Shown here: positions 38,301 to 42,906 of the stretch, piece by piece
Numbering within the stretch: position 1 is the first letter of the stretch
Layout of the letters: each line of letters starts with the position of its first letter
Source of the DNA: Saprospiraceae bacterium
GTDB lineage: Bacteria; Bacteroidota; Bacteroidia; Chitinophagales; Saprospiraceae
Length of the DNA stretch: 64,000 bases
NCBI GenBank assembly: GCA_016711125.1
Contig: JADJTQ010000003.1
Location: 1-64,000 of the forward strand
Direction: 5' to 3'
Notes under the pieces: model-generated
The model's input: the letters and a program-made list of their open reading frames with translations, nothing else
Databases searched by the model: none
What the model was told of the DNA's origin: nothing
Position numbers and translations under genes: made by a program

Positions 38301-39045
38301 TGCCGAAATATGCGAGGGAGAATCGGTCCAATTGGAAGTCAATATGACTGGAGATGGTGCTTCGCCCATTGCCTGGACACCTTCTTCGGGCCTATCGTGT
38401 GCTGATTGTTTGCGGCCAATTGCAGCACCAGATGTAACAACAACTTATAAAGTTTCGACAATTGGCTGCCTTGGCACGAATATTGAGACAGAGGTTACTG
38501 TAGCGGTAATTCCCCTGCCAATATTAGAACTCTCACAAGAGCAAAGTCCTAATGGAGGCCAACAAGTTACCCTTTCTGCTACGACCATAGATCCAACACA
38601 TATCATAAATTGGTATGACGATTCCGGTCAACTTTTATGTACCGATTGTCCTAACCTATTGCAGACAATCAATGGTGAAAGTACGTTTGTTGCAATTGCA
38701 GTCAATGAATTAGGCTGCGAAGTAGAAGAACAAATCACCGTGGGTTTAACAGAGGATGATTGTGAAGTCGGTAAGATAGTCGCTTCAAATGCTATGACTC
38801 CCAATGGTGACGGAAGCAACGATTATTTCCAAGTCACTAATTCAGGCGATGCCGAGTTGACTTTGATTCAAGTGATTAACCGATGGGGAGAGATTGTTTT
38901 TGAAGGAAGGAATATTGAAGAATTGTGGGATGGAAGCATGCGAGGCGAACCAGTGAATCCAGGAGTTTATGTATACATGCTTCACGGGATCTGTTTGTCT
39001 GGAGAAACTTTCATTCTAGCTGGAAATGTAACCGTTATTCGATAA
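23386..39045 (+). CDS. Giant T9SS type B surface repeat protein, complete (about 5,219 aa)
   Basis: This open frame of 15.7 kb has no break. The N-terminus has an export signal (MRYLVAISILLLGSLSVVSQ); I start at the ATG at 23386, but the ATG at 23407 fits the signal peptide equally well. Order: a Cys-rich N-terminal domain of about 300 residues without a family I recognise; PKD-like modules; one HYR-like module (about 24780-25017); five units of about 92 residues (25018 to about 26424); 21 units of 99 residues (26701-32937); a further HYR-like module; an Ig-like module (about 33700-33985, motif YRWQFLWNGTW); about 28 GCDS units; Ig-like linkers; and a C-terminal T9SS type B sorting domain (about 38760-39045; NAMTPNGDGSNDYF, INRWGEIVF, NPGVYVYM). 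It is paralogous to the preceding giant gene in its HYR-Ig-GCDS-sorting half. A PorP/SprF gene follows 69 bp downstream. Likely a SprB-like adhesin (inference). Confidence 0.92.
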   Translation: MDRPHAFMRYLVAISILLLGSLSVVSQPWDPNWFTCNNVGITNCNPAVPSLFVDLRADPSMRWYSCLINRGSNIDTCCGFPQSNNNDRCIEFKVLMHPLAQALIFEIPNGNAADVLWQIDRNHPAAPGSPGAKPSGTLEYRINCGATEYDPDEVACLTQAMLLDTVFITFCKPGSNANVYRIRSIRAELDPDLEILAEGCGNSLTVSATDIDVSSITWNNVNVPPNPIYNTYLSTLCCDTTITVVVPKNAPLPAGNILLYEMCADPIGASICPSLAQICTTVQVVVLSPPAVTVSAPTVCPDQPKIATVTNPVGGVIYEWHNSPNGAGAIVGTGVSRTYPTIGNKSVVVRDPTIEAFGYLACAYDTVNFTITVHPVPPAQILGPNSFCLNVNNSYTALDAGAGAFYQWNFGANSVPPVHSGYNAAGRGPINVRWTTCGVKTITLTVISADGCDSTTTFTVNPDIIDPVITCPPNTTILCTESTDPSNTGTATATDNCAATITYNDVIIPGTCPGEFNILRTWTATDPCNNTDQCTQTIFVVDTIPPVVNCVVSNLILECDQNYNAEINAWLNTTMTDLRNNASDNCSMIDVRHNWTGALPTYDCNGVTGLTVIFTVFDECDNETDCPRLIIIDDTQPPVVNCLVTDLILECGDNYLVLINAWITTMQNDLLIASVDACGGPLTVTNNWNGSSVPTLDCNGTTGLPVIFTVTDACGNFTTCNAEIILDDTTPPVVTCNVTNLVLECDQNYIAEITAWINSTESGLESTATDNCDLSLVADNDWDGSTVPTLSCAGNTGLTITFSVTDDCGNVTYCPAVVIIDDLTDPVVPCNLVDLVLECDQDYLIEITNWLQRMEDTLLLVATDACNGPLTADNDWDGTLPTLDCSGNTGVLVTFSVFDACLNETNCTALIILDDTEPPIVNCVVTDLLLECDQDYLTEIQNWINSTRTDILNNSSDDCGALLTIDDDWDGSSYPTFDCDGVTGLLVTFTVTDACGNTTSCTGLVIIDDTTPPIVTFPGDYGLNGCTVAAITDLPFNTTETTITYIVFQGLGGSVTETCNSSFIITYQDIIIGTCPLRVRRLFRVTDECGNVTVGPQIITITDVVPPVIICPVDIINEGCTTADVQSITGLDFMTVTTIIDQIVFNNLDATSQVSDNCGVSEVSYIDNIVQLTCPLIIRRLFTATDTCGLTDTCSMLITVQDTQLPNIICPADVIDEGCDVTDIITYTGLAFSLTEVVISELTFEGLDGQSDAFDICGIREIRYSDVIFQQTCPLIVDRTFTAYDSCGLNRSCTQRITIQDTQAPNIVCPADDIGEGCDISAVASISGLPFSTIQLVISEMTFDGLDVPSEASDLCGILDVRYVDVIIQPSCPLIIERTFTAYDSCGLNTSCVQTITVEDTQVPLITCPAPVDGEGCDVSAIISLATLAYSETVVIIDESTFELLDGVSDASDICGIREITYVDSTANPSCPLIVVRTFTAYDSCGLFTSCTQQITVRDLTPPVITCPGDVVLEGCNEGDLLALTGLPYSTIESFIDEITFESLILPGQVSDNCGVLQVGYIDNIANPSCPLIIERLFTVFDSCGLTDTCTWTITIQDTQIPTIICPDPIIDEGCTVADIQTYSTLPFSIIEQVITETIFDNLDGVSDASDNCGVLEVRYIDVIFQQTCPLIVDRTFTVYDSCGLTSSCTQRITIQDTQVPTITCPSDDIGEGCDVSAVLGISGLAFSTIQVTIDEATFDALDVPSEASDLCGILEVRYVDVITQPSCPLIIERTFTAYDSCGLNTSCVQTITVEDTQVPLITCPAPVDGEGCDVSAIISLTTLAYSETVVIIAESTFELLDGVSDASDICGIREIAYIDSIANPSCPLIVIRTFTAFDSCGLFTSCTQQITVRDLTPPVITCPGNIVLEGCNEGDLEVLTGLPYSTIEAFIDEVIFESLIIPGQVSDNCGVLQVGYIDNIANPSCPLIIQRLFTVYDSCGLTDTCTWTITIQDTQLPTIICPDPVVDEGCSVADIQIYTTLPFSTVEQIITETIFDNLDGVSDASDNCGVLEVRYIDVIFQQTCPLIVDRTFTVYDSCGLTSSCTQRITIQDTQVPTITCPSDDIGEGCDVSAVLGISGLAFSTIQVTIDEATFDALDVPSEASDLCGILEVRYVDVITQPSCPLIIERTFTAYDSCGLNTSCVQTITVEDTQVPLITCPDPVDGEGCDVSAIVSLTTLAYSETVVIIDESTFELLDGVSDASDICGIREIAYIDSIANPSCPLIVIRTFTAFDSCGLFTSCTQQITVRDLTPPVITCPGNIVLEGCNEGDLEVLTGLPYSTIEAFIDEITFESLIIPGQVSDNCGVLQVGYIDNIANPSCPLIIQRLFTVYDSCGLTDTCTWTITIQDTQVPTIICPDPVVDEGCSVADIQSYTTLPFSTIEQIITEIVFDNLDGVSDASDNCGVQEVRYIDVIFQLTCPLIVDRTFTVYDSCGLTSSCTQRITIQDTQAPSIVCPDDDIGEGCDVSAVLGISGLAFSTIQVTIDEVTFDGLDVPSEASDLCGILEVRYFDVITQPSCPLIIERTFTAYDSCGLNTSCLQTIRVEDTQVPLITCPDPVDGEGCDVSAIVTLTTLAYSETIVIIDESTFELLDGVSDASDICGIREIAYIDSIANPSCPLIVIRTFTAFDSCGLFTSCTQQITVRDLTPPVITCPGNIVLEGCNEGDLEVLTGLPYSTIEAFIDEITFENLVIPGQVSDNCGVLEIGYRDVIINASCPLIIQRLYTAYDSCGLIDTCIWTISIDDTTPPVITCLASITEEGCSVSDLINYTNLPFSQTESVITETIFNDLDAVSQVSDICGIREIKYVDIIVQASCPLIVDRTFTASDSCNLSVSCTQRITIQDTRVPTIICPDDVVGEGCDQTAILGLTGLAFSAIEVTIDEATFDALDGASEVTDACGVMEVRYRDIIIQPACPLIIDRIFVVYDSCGLNSTCTQSITIQDTDDPLLICPGPVSGEGCDLGVIEQISGLPLSTSIRLIDAITFASLDGVSEVSDGCGVAQIQYQDVIDQLSCPIVVIRTFTATDSCGLFTQCQQEITIYDSGVPVITCPADLAIEGCSLADLENLTTLQYSSIIRSITEAEFEALDGVSLVDDNCGVFDINYIDQIVQQNCPLIIRRTFIVYDSCDLSATCTQTIQLDPITLIDPVCPAPLITASCLTQAEIDQLFADWIAQFVYTGSGCFLNITPVDTATAPEFCGGSRTILFMVEDQCGNQTSCTSTFTVPVAPELQMSCPPDLIVKCPSDVPAPYSTVVQFQTAGGVFSSTCGLISNSFGLISEQSDGNICPEVITRIYEVRDICGHRKRCTQIITVYDTISPVLVGVPSDISVACEDVPDPPVIGVGITVQDNCDQILPTFSEEILPGLCENTYNIIRTWSAVDVCGNSVSAQQNITVTDCRPEIEIFVNPNPLCLDGSVTFDARITNNYQNPIYRWQFLWNGTWIDLPGGNVIPFVRNNIDLSDAGLYRLLVADRLANIGNFDCNALSEEVELIVLRPVATDLLESICDGDTYVVGSSSYTLTGLYQDVLTGSNGCDSVVNLNLTVIPNTDGSLDTIICRGESILVGSTTLNRAGQFVVHLPNAAGCDSTVFVNLRIQDPIFTNIRDTICEGSSVTIDGDVYSTGGNYTKVLRDQFGCDSTLEITIHEIPTVFTDLNVAICTGDSYSYAGQTFSSTGSYNVPFISAVTGCDSIVVLNLSVVDVITTDLDATICVGDSFQMAGNFYSIGGTYKDTLVSQAGCDSVITLDLAVVNDFVTNLDIILCEGESYAVGSNVYSQTGNYTDLLISRSGCDSTVNLNLIVNLNGDTLIAADICQGESVLAGGQRLSTAGIHTLIIPTVKGCDSTITVDLKVHGAFDTTYQITLCQGAEVNLGGQVYNTTGNFEQNYVTAFGCDSTIFIELEVFERYEQTLDIKICTGSTYVIGSSLYNTTGNYTDALLTVNGCDSIVHLNLSVVDDIRDTIDVQICVGDSYNLGGTSYNVTGSYNHTFISSAGCDSIVTVNLSVLDVLRDSTLTSICAGEFFDFDGTLINLSGNYNKSYISVAGCDSVQTLVLTVIPLKRTNLFEEICEGDVFILDGQTLSEAGTYVDTLISVSGCDSVVTRNLRINEAKSRTISRQICNGAVFDVNGTLLDTSGTFIDTLTTVEGCDSIVTLILQVNRTYNEGKSVQICEGQVYNFDGQNLSVSGQYIGSFQTAKGCDSTVTLNLSVETVLRDTTIATICSGESYDFDGTTHTMTGNYNKNYLSVTGCDSIHTLLLTVVTTQRVNISQEICEGDTFFLSDMAFTQTGIFIDTLVSAAGCDSIVTLNLRVNAVKTTTINRQICTNESFNFNGIDLDSTGIYYDTLATQDGCDSIITLNLQVNPTYYREVAVMICVGQIYTFNGQTLNSTGQYTAALQTSKGCDSTIVLNLEVVDVLTTDLTVTICDGGLYDFFGSSISTAGPYSHTLQSSAGCDSIIRLNLEVVDEIREDLAVTLCEGEVFAFASLVLDKSGVYLDTLASQAGCDSIVRLTLTVNPTFNITINGQICLGTSYRFMEQDITNPGTYIDSLKTASGCDSIVTLNLAVDDIKKDTTQVSICAGESYTFAGQDYNTSGTYEQVVDGVGCDTLKVLVLTVLDIITTDLTRQICIGQTVAFDGQNLASTGTHTITFSSVLGCDSVVTLNLEVVDAIHTNLDYFFCQGDSVIINGKTYHTKGAFTDTLASIGGCDSILHISIGQASVKFDTIEVSICEGSSYTFAGVEYNQSITTTDTISTGSGCDSIVTLNLTVLPVYEQDMTVTICTGSTFIFDGKDYSEPDTYQIIYQTSLGCDSIINLTVVANDELITELVVQNCLGGAAFDFNGRLITEPGIYRDTLLSFTGCDSIVILDYQLHDVIETFETQTICTGDSLLINGQYYRTDTIVSDTSISVMGCDSIAYHQLIVVDNVSLQILDAEICEGESVQLEVNMTGDGASPIAWTPSSGLSCADCLRPIAAPDVTTTYKVSTIGCLGTNIETEVTVAVIPLPILELSQEQSPNGGQQVTLSATTIDPTHIINWYDDSGQLLCTDCPNLLQTINGESTFVAIAVNELGCEVEEQITVGLTEDDCEVGKIVASNAMTPNGDGSNDYFQVTNSGDAELTLIQVINRWGEIVFEGRNIEELWDGSMRGEPVNPGVYVYMLHGICLSGETFILAGNVTVIR
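25018..26424 (+). repeat. Five tandem repeats of about 92 residues in giant protein 2
   Basis: Each unit begins with (P/D)P(V/I)VxC, followed by LxLECDQxY, a W-containing helix-like segment (INAWL, ITNWLQ, IQNWIN), a DxCxx core, xxWDG(S)xxPTxDCxGxTGL, (I/V)TFxVxDxC and an IIxDDT end. The units diverge more from one another than those of the neighbouring arrays, so they are older or under less homogenisation. They look like HYR-type immunoglobulin-fold modules with an inserted alpha-like segment (inference). Confidence 0.8.
26701..32937 (+). repeat. 21 tandem 297-bp (99-residue) repeats with a 1,188-bp higher-order period
   Basis: Units run PxIxCPxxxxxEGC, a 35-residue variable segment, SDxCGxxEVRY, SCPLI(I/V)xRTFTAYDSCGL, TCTQxITIQDT. 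The CP cysteine at 26716 recurs at 32953, exactly 21 x 297 bp later. Four unit types alternate (DEGC, GEGC with VPSEASDLCG, DGEGC with FELLDGVSDASD, LEGCNEGDL with IPGQVSDNCG), so the higher-order period is 1,188 bp and is repeated about four times. Positions 28390-28736 and 29578-29924 are identical over 347 bp at that offset. Confidence 0.93.
33988..38278 (+). repeat. About 28 divergent GCDS repeats of about 51 residues
   Basis: This is the same fold-unit as the 51-residue array of giant gene 1: (S/T)IC.G(D/E)SY, a G-rich strand, then GCDS(I/V)(V/I)xLNLxV. The units here differ clearly from each other in both sequence and length, and no four-unit higher-order period is obvious. The contrast with the homogenised array in the neighbouring gene suggests different recombination histories. 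Confidence 0.85.
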
Positions 39046-39064
39046 TTGAGTTTTCTTTGAAATG

Positions 39065-39110
39065 AGACTAGAATAAAAGTAAAGTATTTGACCACACTTT
39101 TATAAAGTCT
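39065..39110 (+). other. AT-rich inverted repeat just before the porP/sprF-like gene
   Basis: Arms agact...ataaaagt and acttttat...agtct form an 8-bp perfect stem plus a 5-bp outer stem around a 15-nt loop. The structure ends 4 bp before the ATG at 39115. It could end transcription from the giant gene, or hide or shape the start of the next one. It has no T-tract. Confidence 0.4.
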
Positions 39111-39114
39111 GACC

Positions 39115-40254
39115 ATGAAGATAATACACCAGCAATGGCTGCCCCCGCAGGCCATTGCACCCCAACCGGGATGGTACCTCGTTGTACGTACCCTGCAAGA
39201 TATTAGTGCTTCCGCAAAGGCATATATCTTGACCTTACTAGCAATTGTGGCGATAACGTCGCATTTGTTTTCGCAAGACATTCATTTATCGCATATACAC
39301 GCGTCGCCGACATACATCAATCCGGCAATGACGGGTTTATTCAATGGCGATATGCGATTTATCGCCAACTACCGCAGTCAATGGGAGACCTTCACCAATG
39401 GTTTCCAAACCTTTCTCGGTTCAGCCGATATGAAGCTCAATCAGGGATTTGGTCTTCAGGACGACGTTGCAGCAGGCATTCAAATTTCTTCTGACAAGGC
39501 AGGTGATCTTAATTTCAGCACCGTGAGTGCCAACTTCACCATGTCATATCTCAAAGCTCTCAACGGTATAGGGGACCACTTTGTCACTTTTGGTGTTTCA
39601 AATGGCATCGTACAAAATAGATTGGACCTAAGTAACCTTAGGGTCTTTGATGACGATCCTTATTTGAATGGTGGTGAATTCGTACCTAAAACTACCTATT
39701 ACGACTTATCCGCCGGCGCTGCTTGGTTTATGCCGTTGCGAAGACAAGACCACGTATACATTGGAGGGTCCATTTTTCACCTAAACCGGGCTCTGGTTTC
39801 TTTTCGAGATGATGGGGCCTCAATACAGCCCGGATCCAATCTGATACCACGTTATATCCTTCACGGCGGGGCAAGTCTTCGAGTCAGCCAGGTTGCTGAA
39901 CTCAAGCCCAGTTTTATATACTTTGATCAGAGTCCTCACCGGGAGTTTAATATGGGTACTTTCCTGAAGATAACCCGTGAAACCAGATCTTATTTAAGAC
40001 CAGAATATGCTTTTTACGCAGGGTTTTGGTATCGATGGTCCATTAAGAATGGAGAATTTAACCGTGACGCGCTCATTGCATCCTTACGATATGACTTCAG
40101 AAATACGGTTTTTTCATTCTCATTTGACCTGAATATCTCTCCCTTGCGAAAAGCCAGTAATGGTTTTGGAGGCCCGGAATTGTCGATAATGCACTTTATC
40201 GATTTCATCAGACCAGAACGCAAGAGAGTCAAGGTGAAATGTCCCGAGGTTTAA
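39115..40254 (+). CDS. PorP/SprF family type IX secretion outer-membrane protein
   Basis: The protein has 379 residues. After an N-terminal signal (ILTLLAIVAITSHLFSQ, ending near residue 54) comes the hallmark of the PorP/SprF family: HIHASPTYINPAMTGLF, then RFIANYRSQW, followed by alternating strands typical of an outer-membrane beta-barrel. Members sit next to genes for large T9SS type B substrates; SprF is needed to put the SprB adhesin on the surface. Its place directly after the two giant type B substrates supports that partnership. The only ATG in frame gives about 30 residues before the hydrophobic signal core, which is long, so the real start may be a non-ATG codon further in. It ends with a short basic stretch, FIRPERKRVKVKCPEV. 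Confidence 0.87.
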   Translation: MKIIHQQWLPPQAIAPQPGWYLVVRTLQDISASAKAYILTLLAIVAITSHLFSQDIHLSHIHASPTYINPAMTGLFNGDMRFIANYRSQWETFTNGFQTFLGSADMKLNQGFGLQDDVAAGIQISSDKAGDLNFSTVSANFTMSYLKALNGIGDHFVTFGVSNGIVQNRLDLSNLRVFDDDPYLNGGEFVPKTTYYDLSAGAAWFMPLRRQDHVYIGGSIFHLNRALVSFRDDGASIQPGSNLIPRYILHGGASLRVSQVAELKPSFIYFDQSPHREFNMGTFLKITRETRSYLRPEYAFYAGFWYRWSIKNGEFNRDALIASLRYDFRNTVFSFSFDLNISPLRKASNGFGGPELSIMHFIDFIRPERKRVKVKCPEV

Positions 40255-40302
40255 ACCTCAGATCAACATCAGCCCGCTTAAAATTTTAAACACAAAATTC
40301 GT

Positions 40303-40422
40303 ATGACTTATTTACTGCTACTTTGGCTAATGAAAAAAAATCCGGACTTCATAGCCTCCCTCACCAAGATTCTACGCAAATCTCAAAGCGTAGAATCTTT
40401 GGAAGGCCTTGACACTAAGTAA
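40303..40422 (+). CDS. Possible 39-residue small protein
   Basis: A short ORF starts MTYLLLLWLMKKNPDF and ends LEGLDTK. The hydrophobic start followed by lysines could be a small membrane peptide, but no family is recognised. It overlaps a perfect 12-bp inverted repeat (40366-40399) that may be a terminator, which makes coding doubtful. Confidence 0.2.
   Translation: MTYLLLLWLMKKNPDFIASLTKILRKSQSVESLEGLDTK
40366..40399 (+). terminator. Perfect 12-bp inverted repeat after porP/sprF
   Basis: The arms are aagattctacgc and gcgtagaatctt around a 10-nt loop, a perfect 12-bp stem followed by only a short T run. It lies 110 bp past the PorP/SprF stop and could be a transcription end hairpin. Confidence 0.45.
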
Positions 40423-40445
40423 CATTTGAGACTTTTGATTTACTT

Positions 40446-40486
40446 AAATGCCACAATGAATAAAGATTCGATTGTGGCATTTTTCT
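40446..40486 (+). terminator. Intrinsic terminator upstream of the his operon
   Basis: The arms aaatgccacaat and attgtggcattt form a perfect 12-bp stem around a 13-nt loop and run into TTTTTCT. This is the best terminator for the adhesin/PorP transcript and insulates the his promoter. Confidence 0.75.
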
Positions 40487-40553
40487 ATTCTTTCAGAGGG
40501 ATCGAGCGGTTATTCGTATTCGTCGGTTAAGCATACACAGGAAAAAATTTGTG

Positions 40554-40588
40554 TTTGGTTCATATTTCCAGTACTTTTTCTAAATTTG
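40554..40588 (+). promoter_or_regulatory. Putative his operon promoter (Bacteroidota type)
   Basis: TAAATTTG at 40581-40588 matches the -7 consensus TAnnTTTG of the Bacteroidota primary sigma factor. A TTTG at 40554-40557 could be the -33 element, but its spacing of 23 bp is a little wide. The box lies 18 bp before the leader ATG. Confidence 0.5.
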
Positions 40589-40606
40589 CACTTTGGAATT
40601 TTATTC

Positions 40607-40657
40607 ATGAAACATCAATTCATACATCTTCATCATCACGCTTGCCAACGCAAGTGA
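40607..40657 (+). CDS. hisL: Histidine-rich his operon leader peptide
   Basis: The 16-residue ORF reads MKHQFIHLHHHACQRK. Five of the 16 codons are His (codons 3, 7, 9, 10, 11), three of them in a row. It lies between a promoter-like box and a strong hairpin ahead of hisG. That is the arrangement of a ribosome-mediated attenuator: shortage of charged tRNA-His would stall ribosomes at codons 7-11. The stop codon sits inside the segment proposed to form the antiterminator, so a ribosome finishing the peptide would mask it. Confidence 0.85.
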   Translation: MKHQFIHLHHHACQRK

Positions 40658-40734
40658 TGGGTCGACTGTATGAATGAAAATAATATTATAAATACGGCTT
40701 ATCACTTCGGATGTGATAAGCCGTATGTCTTTTA
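40618..40734 (+). promoter_or_regulatory. his operon attenuator with alternative RNA structures
   Basis: Three structures are visible. (1) A pause structure in the leader: attcataca (40618-40626) with tgtatgaat (40667-40675), enclosing catca + cttgc (40634-40645) paired with gcaag + tgatg (40650-40659). (2) A terminator-like hairpin: atacggcttatcac (40692-40705) with gtgataagccgtat (40713-40726), a perfect 14-bp stem followed by GTCTTTT. (3) A possible antiterminator: aagtgat (40652-40658) with atcactt (40701-40707), which uses the left arm of the terminator. Stalling at the His codons would open structure 1 and allow structure 3. The T-tract is short, so termination strength is uncertain. 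Confidence 0.75.
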
Positions 40735-40754
40735 CAGATGATAAGGAAACCATT

Positions 40755-41605
40755 ATGCTAAAAATTGCAGTACAAAAATCAGGTCGACTTCATGATGGAT
40801 CTATCGATCTACTCAAGAATTGTGGGCTCAAGTTCAGCAATGGACACAATCAATTAATGACCCCATTCAAAATTTTGACGCTCAATTGTTGTTTTTACGA
40901 GATGACGACATTCCCCAATATGTACAAGATGGTGTTGCCGATGTTGGAATCATCGGAGAGAATGTTTATCTCGAACATCAATCAAGTGTGGAAGTAGTAA
41001 AAAAGCTTGGGTTTTCGAAATGTCGGGTGTCATTAGCCATTCCCAAAAACCAGACCTACGATGGGCTAAGTTATTTTGAGGGAAAAAAAATCGCTACTTC
41101 ATACCCCAATATCCTGGATTCATTTATGAAAAAGCAGGGGGTGAAGGCAGGCATACATTCAATTTCCGGCTCAGTTGAAATTGCTCCTGGTATTGGCCTG
41201 GCAGATGCAATCATGGATATTGTAAGTACTGGTAGCACTCTTTTGAGTAACGGTTTGAAAGAGGTGGAAACAGTACTGGTTTCTGAAGCAATTCTGGTAG
41301 CCAACGAGTCTTTAGACGTTCAAAAGAAAACCTTATTGGAACAACTGCTTTTTAGAATAGAGTCCGTACTGAAAGCTCGTGATTTTAAATACATATTGCT
41401 AAATGCTCCTAATGATAAAATTGCTGATATCGTCGATGTATTACCCGGAATGAAAAGCCCCACCGTACTACCGCTCGCAGAGAGTGGCTGGAGTTCAATT
41501 CATTCTGTGATGTCAGAATCTAAATTTTGGGAGAATATTGATCAACTAAAGAATCTGGGAGCTCAAGGCATTTTAATCATACCTATTGAAAAAATGGTGC
41601 TGTAA
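40755..41605 (+). CDS. hisG: ATP phosphoribosyltransferase HisG (long form), frameshifted
   Basis: HisG condenses ATP with PRPP, the first and feedback-regulated step of histidine synthesis. The start is the ATG at 40755 (MLKIAVQKSGRL, the normal HisG N-terminus). The frame breaks near 40856: adding one A to the TTAA run gives NQLNDPIQNFDAQLLFLRDDDI, and the typical VGIIGENV then follows. Bridged length is 283 residues, which fits the long HisG form with a C-terminal ACT-like regulatory domain (final part ILIIPIEKMVL). It is the first structural gene after the attenuator; hisD starts 20 bp later. The break is probably a sequence error. Confidence 0.92.
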
Positions 41606-41625
41606 CTAATTTTGTGATTTTTCCG

Positions 41626-42896
41626 ATGATACAAATTTACCGAAATCCCGATCAATCGCAGTGGGAGCCGCTACTGAAGAGGCCATCACCCGAAACTGAA
41701 AATCTCCAGCAAAGGTGGTCGAGATCATTCGCGCCGTGAAAGCGGAGGGAGATTCGGCATTGTACCGATTTACACGAAGCTTTGATAAGGTCGAATTAAA
41801 TGATTTCTTGGTTAAGGAGAAAGAACTAACTGCTGCAAAAAACGCCTTGAGTTCGGATCTAATGACCGCCATTCAACAAGCTAAGTCCAATATCGAGACT
41901 TTTCACCGCTCGCAAGTGTGCAGAGAACAGCCGGTGGAGACCATGCCTGGTGTCAGGTGCTGGAGAAACTCACGGCCAATCGAAAGAATTGGTTTGTATA
42001 TTCCAGGAGGCTCAGCCCCATTGTTTTCAACCGTGCTGATGCTGGCAATCCCCGCTCAAATCGCCGGTTGCCAAGAAATCATCCTATGCACACCACCACA
42101 AAAAGACGGTACGATCCATCCTGCCATTATATACGCTGCTGGAATCACAGGGGTTACAAAAATATTTAAATTAGGTGGAGCTCAAGCCATCGCTGCAATG
42201 GCATTGGGCACCGAAAGCATACCACAAGTAGATAAAATTTTCGGCCCGGGCAATCATTTTGTCACCGAAGCAAAAGTAGCCGCGCAACAGTTGGGAGTGG
42301 CCATCGATTTGCCAGCAGGGCCTTCTGAAGTATTGATCATCGCCGATCACTCTGCAAATCCGGATTTTGTAGCCGCCGACATGATCTCACAGGCTGAACA
42401 CGGAACCGATAGCCAGGTGGTGCTTCTGACTAATCATCTTCCATTGGTCGAAGTGACAAAGGTTGCATTAGAGACGCAATTGAAATCCTTGCCCAGGGCT
42501 GACATTGCCAGAACTGCACTCCAAAAAAGTATGATCATTCATTTTAATTCGATCATGGATTGTCTTTCCTTCTCCAATCGCTATGCACCGGAACACTTGA
42601 TACTTAGTGTTGCGCAGCCTGGGGTACTGGTGCCGGACGTTATAAATGCGGGATCTGTATTTTTAGGGCATTACAGTCCTGAGGCTGTTGGTGATTATGC
42701 TTCGGGCACCAATCATACACTACCCACCGGAGGTTGGGCTCGATCTTACAGTGGAGTTTCTGTCGATTCATTCGTTAAGAAAATCACCTTTCAAGAGCTT
42801 TCACAAGAAGGATTGGCTTCACTTGGACCTCACGTAGAGGTCCTGGCAGAAGCTGAATCTTTGATTGGTCACAAAGAGCCGTTACCATCAGATTGA
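41626..42896 (+). CDS. hisD: Histidinol dehydrogenase HisD, frameshifted near the N-terminus
   Basis: HisD oxidises L-histidinol to histidine in two NAD-dependent steps. The first ATG (41626) encodes MIQIYRNPDQSQWEPLLKRP; near 41712, AAA in CAGCAAAGG should be AAAA to give QQKVVEIIRAV and join the main frame. Bridged length is 423 residues, normal for the family. Motifs: YIPGGSAPLFSTVLMLAIPA, GPGNHFVTEAK, GPSEVLIIAD, QAEHG and YAPEHL (Zn/substrate-binding region). The hisC start follows 10 bp after the stop. Confidence 0.93.
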
Positions 42897-42906
42897 AATC
42901 ACTCTC

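Noticed and set aside
40472..40606. A longer 61-residue ORF reading into the his leader
   Set aside because: It begins inside the T-tract of the upstream terminator and crosses the promoter box; only the last 16 codons from the ATG at 40607 make sense as a leader peptide.
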